A stretch of 64,000 nt of DNA from the NCBI RefSeq assembly GCF_030506305.1, contig NZ_CP119421.1:1232354-1296353 (forward strand), given 5' to 3'. The stretch comes from Porifericola rhodea (GTDB lineage Bacteria; Bacteroidota; Bacteroidia; Cytophagales; Cyclobacteriaceae). The position numbers were made by a program, and so were the translations under genes. Below, piece by piece: positions 1 to 8,166 of this stretch; the first letter of the stretch is position 1; every line of letters starts with the position of its first letter. The notes below the pieces were generated by a model that was not told the origin of the DNA, did not search any database, and was given only the letters and a program-made list of their open reading frames with translations.

Positions 1-823
1 CTTTTTTCTGCGCGTTTGTAAGATCAAAAGGGAGATATTTTTCATAAAAGTCATGTACCAGCTGGGTCTCGCAAAGCACCTGCCCTGGCGACTTTGCCAT
101 TTTAGAGAGTTTGAGTTTGAGTATACGCAACTGTATGTAGAATAGCTCTTCAAACTTTAGACGAAAACGAGCCTTCTCCAGCCACTCCAAATCTTCAGGA
201 AAATGGATATGCCGGATGGCATCTCGTTTAGAGATCAGGCGATAGTGTTTAATAACATACTCCGGAAGGTTTTCAGGTATCTGCTCATAAGCCCGCTGCA
301 ACAGATTTTTTTGCAGCTTAACCAGAGCTTTACTGTCTATTCGTCCTCGTTTTAGCTTTTCGGTAGTAGCATACACCGGAAGCAGGGGCTTGGCTTCCTG
401 CTGTTGTGGAATGAACACTTCCATCTCTGGGTGGGCAATACTGAACTTGCTTCCAAAACGATTAGGCTTACCAAAGACAACATAGTCAGTTTGCATTTTC
501 AGGTTTTTAGCTACCCAGCGGGCACCCTGAAACCACACCAGCTCTAGTACGCCGGTACCATCGCTAAAATAGGCGACCAGACGTTTTTTGCTTTTCTCCC
601 CTACAGTCTCAACTCGCTGTATACGCCCTACCAACTGTATATAAGGCATATTCTCATTCACATCACTGATATGATGAAACTGCGAACGATCTTCGTGGCG
701 AAAAGGGTAATGTTGCAGCAGATCCCCAAACGTAAAGATATTAAGCTCCTCTTTGAGCAGTGAGGCAATACGTTCCCCTACCCCCTTAAGGTATTCTATT
801 TTGGTTTCAAAAAAATTGGCCAT
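1..823 (-). CDS. recG: ATP-dependent DNA helicase RecG, N-terminal part (cut by window edge)
   Basis: About 274 N-terminal codons of RecG are visible; the helicase motifs lie beyond the left edge. The translation starts MANFFETKIEYLKGVGERIA and continues with the helix-hairpin-helix-like 'KGVG' segment and the OB-fold wedge domain ('LVGRIQRVE', 'FSDGTGVLELVWFQG') that binds the junction in the RecG family. RecG remodels stalled replication forks and Holliday junctions. The ATG at 823 lies only 3 bases after the gldD stop codon, so the two are probably cotranscribed, gldD first. The call rests on the wedge domain alone, since the motor is outside the window, but the sequence pattern is characteristic. 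Confidence 0.93.
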   Translation of the reverse strand, partial: MANFFETKIEYLKGVGERIASLLKEELNIFTFGDLLQHYPFRHEDRSQFHHISDVNENMPYIQLVGRIQRVETVGEKSKKRLVAYFSDGTGVLELVWFQGARWVAKNLKMQTDYVVFGKPNRFGSKFSIAHPEMEVFIPQQQEAKPLLPVYATTEKLKRGRIDSKALVKLQKNLLQRAYEQIPENLPEYVIKHYRLISKRDAIRHIHFPEDLEWLEKARFRLKFEELFYIQLRILKLKLSKMAKSPGQVLCETQLVHDFYEKYLPFDLTNAQKK

Positions 824-826
824 GCT

Positions 827-1420
827 TTATCCGCTTGTCCGCTCTCCTTCCCACTGTAATGTGTTTAACATATGAACCATGTCCATCTTAATATACTCGA
901 TTACGGGTGCCAGCGAATCATTTTTGGTAGCAGTACGAAAATACAGAGCCCCCCTGAGAAAATGCTTGCTGGAGTCGGTTACATAAAACTGAAACTGGCT
1001 GGGCACTTCTCCTTGCAGTTCGGCAATTAGCGCTTTTTTGCCATAAGGAGTTCCCAAAATTCTTTCTTCTATTGCCGAGGCTTTAATCTGATGATTAGCG
1101 GTAAGCCTGTAGGAATCTTCCAGCAGAGTTTCCAACTTATCCTCGCTATCTATGTCCTTATATGTAAGCTGTATATTGGCCTGATAGTCGGGGTAGTATA
1201 CATTAAGCCAATACGGTTCCGCATTATAGCTGGTATCTTCATAAACCTTTGCGTGGCCGGAATACTCAAAATGATAGGGTAAGGTATCGGTAAGGCCAAC
1301 ATAGGTATGTGGGGGAAGATTGATTCGGTTATAGCCTTTTGGCTTAGGTACGTAGTCTGAAGAGCAGGCCACCATACACAGCAGACTAACGATAGATAAA
1401 ATAGCAGTTTTTATTTTCAT
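827..1420 (-). CDS. gldD: gliding motility lipoprotein GldD
   Basis: A 197-aa lipoprotein with an SPII signal peptide and lipobox ending at Cys19 (MVAC). The mature part shows the GldD pattern: 'PKPKGYNRI' after the lipid anchor, 'PYHFEY', 'WLNVYYP', 'QLTYK', and the conserved '[14 protein letters not shown]' block near the C-terminus. GldD is one of the Gld proteins required for Bacteroidota gliding and is associated with the type IX secretion machinery; its molecular role is not settled. A TTG codon directly upstream (1423) could also be read, but the ATG at 1420 is preferred. It lies 3 bases upstream of recG on the same strand. Confidence 0.92.
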   Translation of the reverse strand: MKIKTAILSIVSLLCMVACSSDYVPKPKGYNRINLPPHTYVGLTDTLPYHFEYSGHAKVYEDTSYNAEPYWLNVYYPDYQANIQLTYKDIDSEDKLETLLEDSYRLTANHQIKASAIEERILGTPYGKKALIAELQGEVPSQFQFYVTDSSKHFLRGALYFRTATKNDSLAPVIEYIKMDMVHMLNTLQWEGERTSG

Positions 1421-1622
1421 CAAAACGTATTTTTAATTCTCTTGCACGCTATACAATCACAACATTTTTAGCATGGGCAATATTACCAATTTGCACGATG
1501 ATTGTACCAAGCTTAACGCATGATTCTGAGATTTGCTCCATGAAATGCAGATAAATCTAAAAGCTTTGCAGCATACAAACCTTTAGCATTGCATTTTAGT
1601 ATGAAATAATAGTAAAAAAAGA

Positions 1623-1630
1623 TACATTTG
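1623..1630 (+). promoter_or_regulatory. -7 box TACATTTG upstream of rfbB
   Basis: TACATTTG matches the Bacteroidota sigma-A -7 consensus TAnnTTTG and lies 26 bases before the rfbB ATG. No clear TTG -33 element is seen at the expected 19-21 base spacing, so this is only a moderate call. Confidence 0.5.
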
Positions 1631-1656
1631 TTCTTTCTTAATTATCGCAATACAAT

Positions 1657-2712
1657 ATGAACACCACTAAAAAAATACTTATTACCGGTGGCGCAGGCTT
1701 TATTGGCTCTCATGTCGTACGTCTGTTTGTGAATACTTATCCTGAATACAGCATTTTTAACCTGGATAAGCTAACCTATGCCGGTAACCTGGAGAACCTG
1801 AAAGATATAGAGGATAAGCCCAACTATACTTTTGTCCGTGGAGATATTAGCGATGCTGACTTTATTAATCAGCTTTTTGAAAAGAACCAGTTTGATGCGG
1901 TAATTCACCTGGCGGCGGAGTCTCACGTAGACCGATCTATTAAAGATCCTATGGCCTTTATCACTACTAATGTAGTGGGCACCGTAACCTTACTTAATGC
2001 GGCCAAAGCTATATGGCAGGATGACATGGACAAACACTTGTTCTATCATGTCTCTACCGATGAGGTATATGGCTCTTTAGACAATGGAGGCTTCTTTGTA
2101 GAAGAGACTTCTTATGACCCTAAATCACCCTACTCTGCATCCAAAGCGAGCTCCGATCATTTTGTAAGAGCTTACCACAATACTTACAACTTACCTGTGG
2201 TATTAAGCAACTGTTCTAATAATTATGGGCCGTACCACTTCCCAGAAAAGTTGATTCCGCTTTGCATTAACAACATTCAGAACAAAAAGCCGCTTCCGAT
2301 TTACGGTAAAGGTGAAAATGTACGTGACTGGTTATTTGTAGAAGACCATGCGCGGGCCATTGATGTGATTTTTCATAAAGGAAAAGTTGGCGATACTTAT
2401 AATATTGGCGGCTTTAATGAGTGGAAGAATATTGATATTGTGCGACTACTCTGCAAAATTATGGACAAAAAGCTGGGAAGAGCCGAAGGAGAGTCGGAGC
2501 AACTCATCACCTTTGTGAAAGACCGCGCCGGACACGATCTCCGCTATGCTATTGACGCAAAAAAATTGATGAATGAGCTAGGTTGGGAGCCTTCATTACA
2601 GTTTGAAGAAGGTCTGGAAAAAACCGTAGACTGGTACCTGGCTAATCAGGAATGGTTAGAACGCATTACTTCTGGCGACTATAAGCAGTATTACGAGGAG
2701 CAATACAAATAA
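1657..2712 (+). CDS. rfbB: dTDP-glucose 4,6-dehydratase
   Basis: A 351-aa extended short-chain dehydrogenase that converts dTDP-D-glucose to dTDP-4-keto-6-deoxyglucose, the committed step towards dTDP-rhamnose and other deoxysugars of surface polysaccharides. The NAD-binding Rossmann motif GGAGFIG is at residues 11-17. The active-site signature STDEVYG carries Thr134-Asp135-Glu136, the acid/base pair that separates dehydratases from epimerases. The YxxxK motif is Tyr159/Lys163. Length is normal for RfbB. It stands alone: rfbA, rfbC and rfbD are not neighbours here, and a strong terminator follows at 2736-2774. Confidence 0.95.
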   Translation: MNTTKKILITGGAGFIGSHVVRLFVNTYPEYSIFNLDKLTYAGNLENLKDIEDKPNYTFVRGDISDADFINQLFEKNQFDAVIHLAAESHVDRSIKDPMAFITTNVVGTVTLLNAAKAIWQDDMDKHLFYHVSTDEVYGSLDNGGFFVEETSYDPKSPYSASKASSDHFVRAYHNTYNLPVVLSNCSNNYGPYHFPEKLIPLCINNIQNKKPLPIYGKGENVRDWLFVEDHARAIDVIFHKGKVGDTYNIGGFNEWKNIDIVRLLCKIMDKKLGRAEGESEQLITFVKDRAGHDLRYAIDAKKLMNELGWEPSLQFEEGLEKTVDWYLANQEWLERITSGDYKQYYEEQYK

Positions 2713-2735
2713 CTCCTGATACAAAATTTGTAAGG

Positions 2736-2774
2736 CTGCCCGACCTGCACTATAGCAGGCGGGCAGTTTTTTTT
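2736..2774 (+). terminator. Rho-independent terminator after rfbB
   Basis: Inverted repeat CTGCCCG-a-CCTGC / GCAGG-CGGGCAG around a six-base loop ACTATA, followed by eight T residues. It lies 24 bases after the rfbB stop codon. Confidence 0.9.
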
Positions 2775-2886
2775 ATTCAACCAAACTTAAGCCTCCCCAT
2801 CATCCAGCTTTTTATATAACTTAATCGTTTCCCTACATTTAATGCCCCTAAAATATGATGAGGCTATAAAAGCTTTGCTTTTAATC

Positions 2887-2918
2887 TTGTAATTCCACGC
2901 TATACTATCCTATCTTTG
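2887..2918 (+). promoter_or_regulatory. Bacteroidota-type promoter of glyS
   Basis: TTG at 2887-2889, a 21-base spacer, then TATCTTTG at 2911-2918, a full match to TTG-N19-21-TAnnTTTG. The -7 box ends only 5 bases before the ATG at 2924, so transcription would begin at about the initiation codon. Confidence 0.75.
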
Positions 2919-2923
2919 TGCCT

Positions 2924-4435
2924 ATGGCAAAAGATACCGCAGATAAAAGCAAAGTAGCTTCGCAGGGCCGGGAGCCGGAAAACTCCCTAAAAAAAGTGAT
3001 TGCCCATGCGAAAGAGTATGGATTTGTATATCCTTCCAGTGAAATCTACGACGGCTTACAGGCTGTATATGATTACGGTCCTTATGGCGTAGAGCTTAAA
3101 AATAATTTAAAGCAGGCATGGTGGCAGGCCATGACTCGCCTTAATGATAATATTGTAGGGTTGGATGCTGCTATTTTTATGCAGCCACAAACCTGGAAAG
3201 CCTCAGGCCACGTGGACAGCTTCAACGATCCTATGGTGGACAATAAGGACTCTAAAAAGCGCTATCGTGCTGATACGCTAATAGAAGACCACGCTGCTCG
3301 CCTGGAAGCTGATGGAGAGATAAAAACAGCTCATCTGCTGCTAAAAAAGATGAACAGCCTGCTGGAGGCAGAAGACCTCAAAGGCCTGCATGATCTTATT
3401 GTGGAGTATGACATTCGCTGCCCTATCTCTGACACTGCTAACTGGACTGATGTGCGTCAGTTCAACCTGATGTTCTCTACCAAAGTAGGTTCTGTAGCTG
3501 ATGATTCTAATACGATTTACCTACGCCCGGAAACTGCCCAGGGTATCTTTGTTAACTTCCTTAATGTACAGAAGACGGCTCGCCAAAAGGTACCTTTTGG
3601 TATTGCTCAAATTGGTAAAGCTTTCCGTAACGAAATTGTAGCCCGTCAGTTTATCTTCCGTATGCGTGAGTTTGAGCAGATGGAGATGCAATTCTTTGTA
3701 CGTCCAGGCGAAGAGATGGAGTGGTTTGACCATTGGAAATCTATCCGTATGAAATGGCACGAAGCGCTCGGACTACAGACTGAAAAGCTACGTATTCATG
3801 AACACGAAAAGCTGGCCCACTACGCTAATGCTGCTATTGATATAGAATACCTTTTCCCTTTTGGCTTTAAAGAAGTGGAAGGTATACATTCACGTACTGA
3901 TTTTGACCTCAAGAGCCATCAGGAGCTCTCTGGTAAAAAGATGCAGTACTTTGATCCCGTAATCAGTAAAAACTATGTTCCTTACGTTATTGAAACTTCT
4001 ATCGGGGCAGACCGCCTCTTCCTGATGATGATGTGCGAGGCCTATACTGAAGATACCGGAGTAGATGCTAAGGGCAATGAAAAAACCAGAATTTACCTGA
4101 AAATTCACCCTGCGCTGGCACCAGTAAAAGCGGCTATTCTACCTCTGGTAAAGAAAGATGGGCTACCTGAAATTGCAAAGTCTATTTACGAAGACCTAAA
4201 AATGGATATGCGTGTAACTTATGATGAAAGCGCGGCCATTGGTAAGCGTTATACGCGCCAGGACCTTATTGGTACTCCTTTTTGCGTAGCAGTAGACCAC
4301 CAGACAAAAGAGGACAACGCGGTTACTATTCGTTATCGCGATAGCACTGAGCAGGAGCGAATTCCTATTACAGAGCTTAAACATAAACTGGAAGAAGCGA
4401 CTTCTATGAAGCGAATTTTTGAAAAACTAGCTTAA
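2924..4435 (+). CDS. glyS: glycyl-tRNA synthetase (single-chain, class II)
   Basis: Charges tRNA-Gly. At 503 aa it is the single-chain dimeric type (bacterial/eukaryal 'GlyRS1'), not the split alpha/beta enzyme. Visible features are the N-terminal 'YGFVYPSSEIY' and 'YDYGPYGVELKNN' blocks, class II motif 2 (FRNEI...FRMREFEQMEMQFF), motif 3 (ETSIGADRLFLMM), and the C-terminal anticodon-binding domain (APVKAAILPLV onward). The reading frame also has a GTG at 2918, but that base is the last of the -7 box TATCTTTG, so the ATG at 2924 was chosen. The MtfA-like gene follows after 6 bases and is probably in the same transcript. Confidence 0.95.
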   Translation: MAKDTADKSKVASQGREPENSLKKVIAHAKEYGFVYPSSEIYDGLQAVYDYGPYGVELKNNLKQAWWQAMTRLNDNIVGLDAAIFMQPQTWKASGHVDSFNDPMVDNKDSKKRYRADTLIEDHAARLEADGEIKTAHLLLKKMNSLLEAEDLKGLHDLIVEYDIRCPISDTANWTDVRQFNLMFSTKVGSVADDSNTIYLRPETAQGIFVNFLNVQKTARQKVPFGIAQIGKAFRNEIVARQFIFRMREFEQMEMQFFVRPGEEMEWFDHWKSIRMKWHEALGLQTEKLRIHEHEKLAHYANAAIDIEYLFPFGFKEVEGIHSRTDFDLKSHQELSGKKMQYFDPVISKNYVPYVIETSIGADRLFLMMMCEAYTEDTGVDAKGNEKTRIYLKIHPALAPVKAAILPLVKKDGLPEIAKSIYEDLKMDMRVTYDESAAIGKRYTRQDLIGTPFCVAVDHQTKEDNAVTIRYRDSTEQERIPITELKHKLEEATSMKRIFEKLA

Positions 4436-4441
4436 AACCTG

Positions 4442-5263
4442 GTGAACGAACAGCAGTTATACGCTCCAGACTTAAGCTCATTCCAGACAGGTATGTTTAT
4501 AGCGCTCATTATTATGGGCGCTTACTTTTTATATGCCTATATCAAATTTAAAAGGGCTGCCGTTTCTGTGGTAGCCGAGCAAAAAATCAAAAAAATACTT
4601 CAGTCCCACTTTGCCTATTACCGTAGGCTTAGCCAGCCTGACCAGCAGGAGTTTGTAAGAAGGGTATGTATTTTTATTGATCGCAAATCTTTTATTCCAC
4701 GTATGTTTCGTGTGGTTACTCCCGACATGAAGGTACTGATAGCCGCTTCGGCTGTTCAGCTGACATTTGGCCTGCCGGAAATAACCCTACAGTATTTCAA
4801 GCGAATTATCATCTATCCGGAAAACTACTACTCTGTCATAAGTAAAAGGATGCATAAGGGAGAGGTCAACCCCAAAGCTCAGGCTATCGTACTCTCCTGG
4901 AAAAACTTTCTTAAAGGTTATCAGATTCCTGACGATTCTTACAATTTAGGCTTACACGAGATGGCTCATGCTCTTGAGTTGGAAAATATGATAGAAAATG
5001 ATGAGTATGATTTTCTACCAAAAGAGAGTTGGAAAGCTTTTAGTCAAGAAGCTGCTGCTGTTGTTCAGGATATAAAGAGTGGCGAACATCAGTTTTTACG
5101 GGCGTATGCAGCCACAAACATGAAAGAGTTCTTTGCTGTAGCCGTAGAAAATTTCTTTGAAAGGCCAGTGGCATTTAAGCGTGAACTGCCGCGTTTATAC
5201 GGTATATTGGTATTATTGTTGAACCAAGACCCGCTTAATACAGTATTGTATAAAAGTGCTTAA
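4442..5263 (+). CDS. MtfA-like zinc metallopeptidase (M90 family)
   Basis: A 273-aa protein with one N-terminal membrane segment (about residues 14-34) followed by an M90/MtfA-type domain. The zinc motif HEMAH is at His172-Glu173-His176 inside 'LGLHEMAHALELENM', and the downstream 'NMKEFFAVAVENFFE' helix carries the expected third-ligand glutamates of the family. In E. coli MtfA is a cytosolic peptidase linked to control of the glucose phosphotransferase system through Mlc. That role cannot be assumed here, since this protein is membrane-anchored and Mlc was not seen. The start is GTG, 6 bases after glyS, with no ATG nearby. Confidence 0.85.
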   Translation: MNEQQLYAPDLSSFQTGMFIALIIMGAYFLYAYIKFKRAAVSVVAEQKIKKILQSHFAYYRRLSQPDQQEFVRRVCIFIDRKSFIPRMFRVVTPDMKVLIAASAVQLTFGLPEITLQYFKRIIIYPENYYSVISKRMHKGEVNPKAQAIVLSWKNFLKGYQIPDDSYNLGLHEMAHALELENMIENDEYDFLPKESWKAFSQEAAAVVQDIKSGEHQFLRAYAATNMKEFFAVAVENFFERPVAFKRELPRLYGILVLLLNQDPLNTVLYKSA

Positions 5264-5402
5264 TCGCTCAGTTACTCTACTGTTTTTTTAAATTATAATT
5301 GCTCAGAACTATTTGAAAATCAATAACATTTGCTTTACGTATTCTATTATTATATAAGTAAAAAAGGCTACTGGGTATAACCCATCCTATTTTTTCAGTA
5401 TT

Positions 5403-5410
5403 TATTTTTG
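5403..5410 (+). promoter_or_regulatory. -7 box TATTTTTG upstream of the RND exporter gene
   Basis: TATTTTTG fits TAnnTTTG and lies 41 bases before the ATG at 5452. No TTG is found at the normal -33 spacing, so the call is tentative. Confidence 0.4.
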
Positions 5411-5451
5411 CATTCGTCTAATTACAGATTTACCCCTTTAGTATCGCTTTC

Positions 5452-7950
5452 ATGTGGATTAAAATAGCCCATACGATCATCCGGTACCGACTTTGGTTGA
5501 TGATATTGCTTGCCCTCATCACCGCTTTCATGGCCTACAAAGCTCAGGAACTGGAAGTAAGTTATGATTATGTTGAAGCAGTACCCTCCTCAGATGAGGA
5601 CATGGTATATTACCGTCAGTTTAAAGAGCAGTTTGGAGAAGATGCCAACCTGCTGGCCATCGGCATTAAAGACAGCGCCCTTTATGAGCTGGATAACTTT
5701 CAGAAGTTCAAATACTTCAGCAATGAGGTAAACAAACTGCCAGGGGTTAAGTACGTACTGTCGCTGCCAGACATGCAAAAGCTGGTTAAAAATACAGAAA
5801 GCAAGCAGTTTGAGCTACAAGCGGTATTTCCGGAAATTCCTGATACACAGGAGGGGTTGGACACTTTACTACAACAGGCCAATGACCTCAAGTTTTATAG
5901 CGGACAACTCGTAAATCCAGAAAACGGAGCTACATTCCTTATCATAGCTATTGAAAAGGGTACTCTCAACTCCGACAAACGCCAGCAGCTGATTCCGGAC
6001 ATCCAGCAGCTAGGCACTAGCTTCTCTGAGATTACCGGCATAGAACTTCATTATGCGGGCATCCCTTTTGTTCGAACCATCATGAATGCCAAGGTTCAGT
6101 CAGAACTGCGCATTTTCCTTATTTTGTCAGTAATTGTTACTGCCTGTATCCTACTGCTTTTTTTCCGTTCCTGGGATGCAGTAGTTTTCCCGCTTATTAT
6201 TATTGGAATTATGGTGGTATGGTCTATGGGTACCCTTGCCATTTTTAATTATGACATTACAGTGCTCTCCGGCCTCTTGCCTCCTATCATTGTTGTTATT
6301 GGTATTCCTAATAGCGTCTACCTGCTCAATAAATACCATCAGGAGTACAATCGTCATGGAGATAAAATAAAAGCCCTTACCAATATTGTAGAGAAAATTG
6401 GTCTGGCTACGCTGATTACCAATGTAACTACTGCTATAGGCTTTTTGGTACTTATCTTTACTGATATTGTTATACTGGAAGAATTTGGTTTGGTAGCCGG
6501 GCTCAATATTCTGGCAACGTTTTTTGTCAGTATTATTCTTATCCCTTCTGTCTTCTCATACCTGCCACCGCCAAACTCCCGACAGCTCAAGCACTTACGT
6601 TTTAGCCTGATAGACAGATTACTTACCGTACTTGACCTTCTGGTGCACCGCCATAAATATAGAGTAATGGCAGGCTCAATTGTAATAGTACTTATCTTCC
6701 TTTATGGGATGCTTAAAATTGATGCAGTCTCATTTCTGGTAGATGATGTGCCTAATGATAGTAAGCTAAAACAGGACCTGGCATTTTTTGAAGATAACTT
6801 TACGGGTATTATGCCTCTGGAGGTGGTCATAGACACACATCAGAAGAGAGCCATCAGCCGGGTTTCTACTTTACAGAAGGTAGATAACTTTGAGCAGTTT
6901 CTGGCCGGGCAGCCTAGCATCTCTCAACCCATTTCTATTGTGGGTTTTATTAAAGCCTCACGCCAAGCTTTTTACAATAATAGCCCGGCATTTTACTCAC
7001 TACCAGACAATCGGGATAAAGCATTTGTATTCCGATATCTGCAAAATTCACAGGCACAAGGCCTTACCTCAGCAGATAGTAATGCGCAAAGCAATGAATC
7101 CGCACAGATGGACCTTCTTAGCAACTTTAGTGACAGCACGGGACAAAAAATCAGAATCTCGCTTAAAATAGCTGATATAGGCTCTAACGAAATTAAAAAG
7201 CTGATAAATAATGAGATTCGTCCCAAGGCCGAAGAAATTTTTGATGGAGAAGATACCGAAGTCATTATTACCGGCGCAAGCCTGCTATTTACTAAAGGCA
7301 ATGAGTTTCTGATAGACAACCTGCTCGTAAGCCTCTTACTGGCTTTCTGCCTGATCGCCTTAATTATGGCAATGCTTTTTGGCAGTTTCCGTATGATATT
7401 GATTTCTTTGGTTCCTAACCTGATACCCCTCATCGTTACTGCTGGCGTTATGGGTTTTGTAGGCATACCGCTTAAGCCGAGCACCGCTATTATCTTCAGC
7501 ATTGTGTTTGGTATCTCTGTAGATGACTCTATTCACTTTCTGGCAAAATATCGTCAGGAGTTAAAGCTCAATAAGGCTTTTGTTCCTCTGGCCATCAGCA
7601 AAAGCCTGAGAGAAACAGGAACCAGTATGATATACACTTCTATTATCCTGTTTTTTGGCTTTATTATATTTGCCGGCTCCAGTTTCGGAGGGACAATGTA
7701 TCTTGGTATTTTAACTTCTATGACCCTGCTTATTGCCATGTTTACTAATTTGACTGTGTTGCCCGCACTGCTAATGGCATTTGACAACGGTAAGGGATTG
7801 GTAAAAAAACATGATCAGGAAATTTTCCACCTCATAGAGCACTATGATGAGTTTTATCAGGAAGATGAGGATGAGGAGATTGATCTTAACAAGCTAGACC
7901 GCTCAGACAATGGAAGCACTGAAGAGATTAGCGACCAGAATAAAAAATAG
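5452..7950 (+). CDS. RND superfamily exporter (MMPL-type)
   Basis: An 832-aa membrane protein with two repeated halves, each made of one transmembrane helix, a large periplasmic loop, and a bundle of five helices. Half one starts at about residue 12 and has its bundle at about 218-370; half two starts at about residue 405 with the bundle at about 620-770. The second bundle contains 'FGISVDDSIHFLAKYR', the conserved polar helix of MMPL/SecD-like RND proteins. It belongs to the 'predicted exporter of the RND superfamily' group, whose members move lipids, hopanoids or other hydrophobic substrates; the substrate here is unknown. The acidic C-terminal tail (EDEDEEIDLNK) is cytosolic. No membrane fusion protein or TolC-like partner is adjacent. 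Confidence 0.88.
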   Translation: MWIKIAHTIIRYRLWLMILLALITAFMAYKAQELEVSYDYVEAVPSSDEDMVYYRQFKEQFGEDANLLAIGIKDSALYELDNFQKFKYFSNEVNKLPGVKYVLSLPDMQKLVKNTESKQFELQAVFPEIPDTQEGLDTLLQQANDLKFYSGQLVNPENGATFLIIAIEKGTLNSDKRQQLIPDIQQLGTSFSEITGIELHYAGIPFVRTIMNAKVQSELRIFLILSVIVTACILLLFFRSWDAVVFPLIIIGIMVVWSMGTLAIFNYDITVLSGLLPPIIVVIGIPNSVYLLNKYHQEYNRHGDKIKALTNIVEKIGLATLITNVTTAIGFLVLIFTDIVILEEFGLVAGLNILATFFVSIILIPSVFSYLPPPNSRQLKHLRFSLIDRLLTVLDLLVHRHKYRVMAGSIVIVLIFLYGMLKIDAVSFLVDDVPNDSKLKQDLAFFEDNFTGIMPLEVVIDTHQKRAISRVSTLQKVDNFEQFLAGQPSISQPISIVGFIKASRQAFYNNSPAFYSLPDNRDKAFVFRYLQNSQAQGLTSADSNAQSNESAQMDLLSNFSDSTGQKIRISLKIADIGSNEIKKLINNEIRPKAEEIFDGEDTEVIITGASLLFTKGNEFLIDNLLVSLLLAFCLIALIMAMLFGSFRMILISLVPNLIPLIVTAGVMGFVGIPLKPSTAIIFSIVFGISVDDSIHFLAKYRQELKLNKAFVPLAISKSLRETGTSMIYTSIILFFGFIIFAGSSFGGTMYLGILTSMTLLIAMFTNLTVLPALLMAFDNGKGLVKKHDQEIFHLIEHYDEFYQEDEDEEIDLNKLDRSDNGSTEEISDQNKK

Positions 7951-7974
7951 CCTTAACCTAGCCTATTGATATTG

Positions 7975-8008
7975 AAGCCTGCCACATTACACTTTGGCAG
8001 GCTTTTTT
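7975..8008 (+). terminator. Rho-independent terminator after the RND exporter gene
   Basis: Stem AGCCTGCCA / TGGCAGGCT around a ten-base loop, followed by six T residues, 25 bases after the stop codon. Confidence 0.88.
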
Positions 8009-8105
8009 GATGCTGCCTACTCCGTTTCTTATCAGTGCTTTGCTATACAGATCAGCTACACCTTTGTAAATCTTTTCGATAAAATGCTTGTTATATCGAT
8101 TCGCA

Positions 8106-8137
8106 TTGCATAAAAAAGGAATCAAATCATAACTTTG
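8106..8137 (+). promoter_or_regulatory. Bacteroidota-type promoter of ileS-lspA
   Basis: TTG at 8106-8108, a 21-base spacer and TAACTTTG at 8130-8137. This is the same spacing as the glyS promoter. The GTG start of ileS is 29 bases downstream of the -7 box. Confidence 0.75.
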
Positions 8138-8166
8138 CGGAGTTATTCGAAAAATAAAGGATTACA

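Noticed and set aside
2918-2923. GTG start for glyS (adds two residues)
   Set aside because: The G of the GTG is the last base of the -7 box TATCTTTG, so it would not be in the transcript.
6993-7502. 169-aa frame on the minus strand inside the RND exporter
   Set aside because: Shadow of a well-supported gene; no start context or family.
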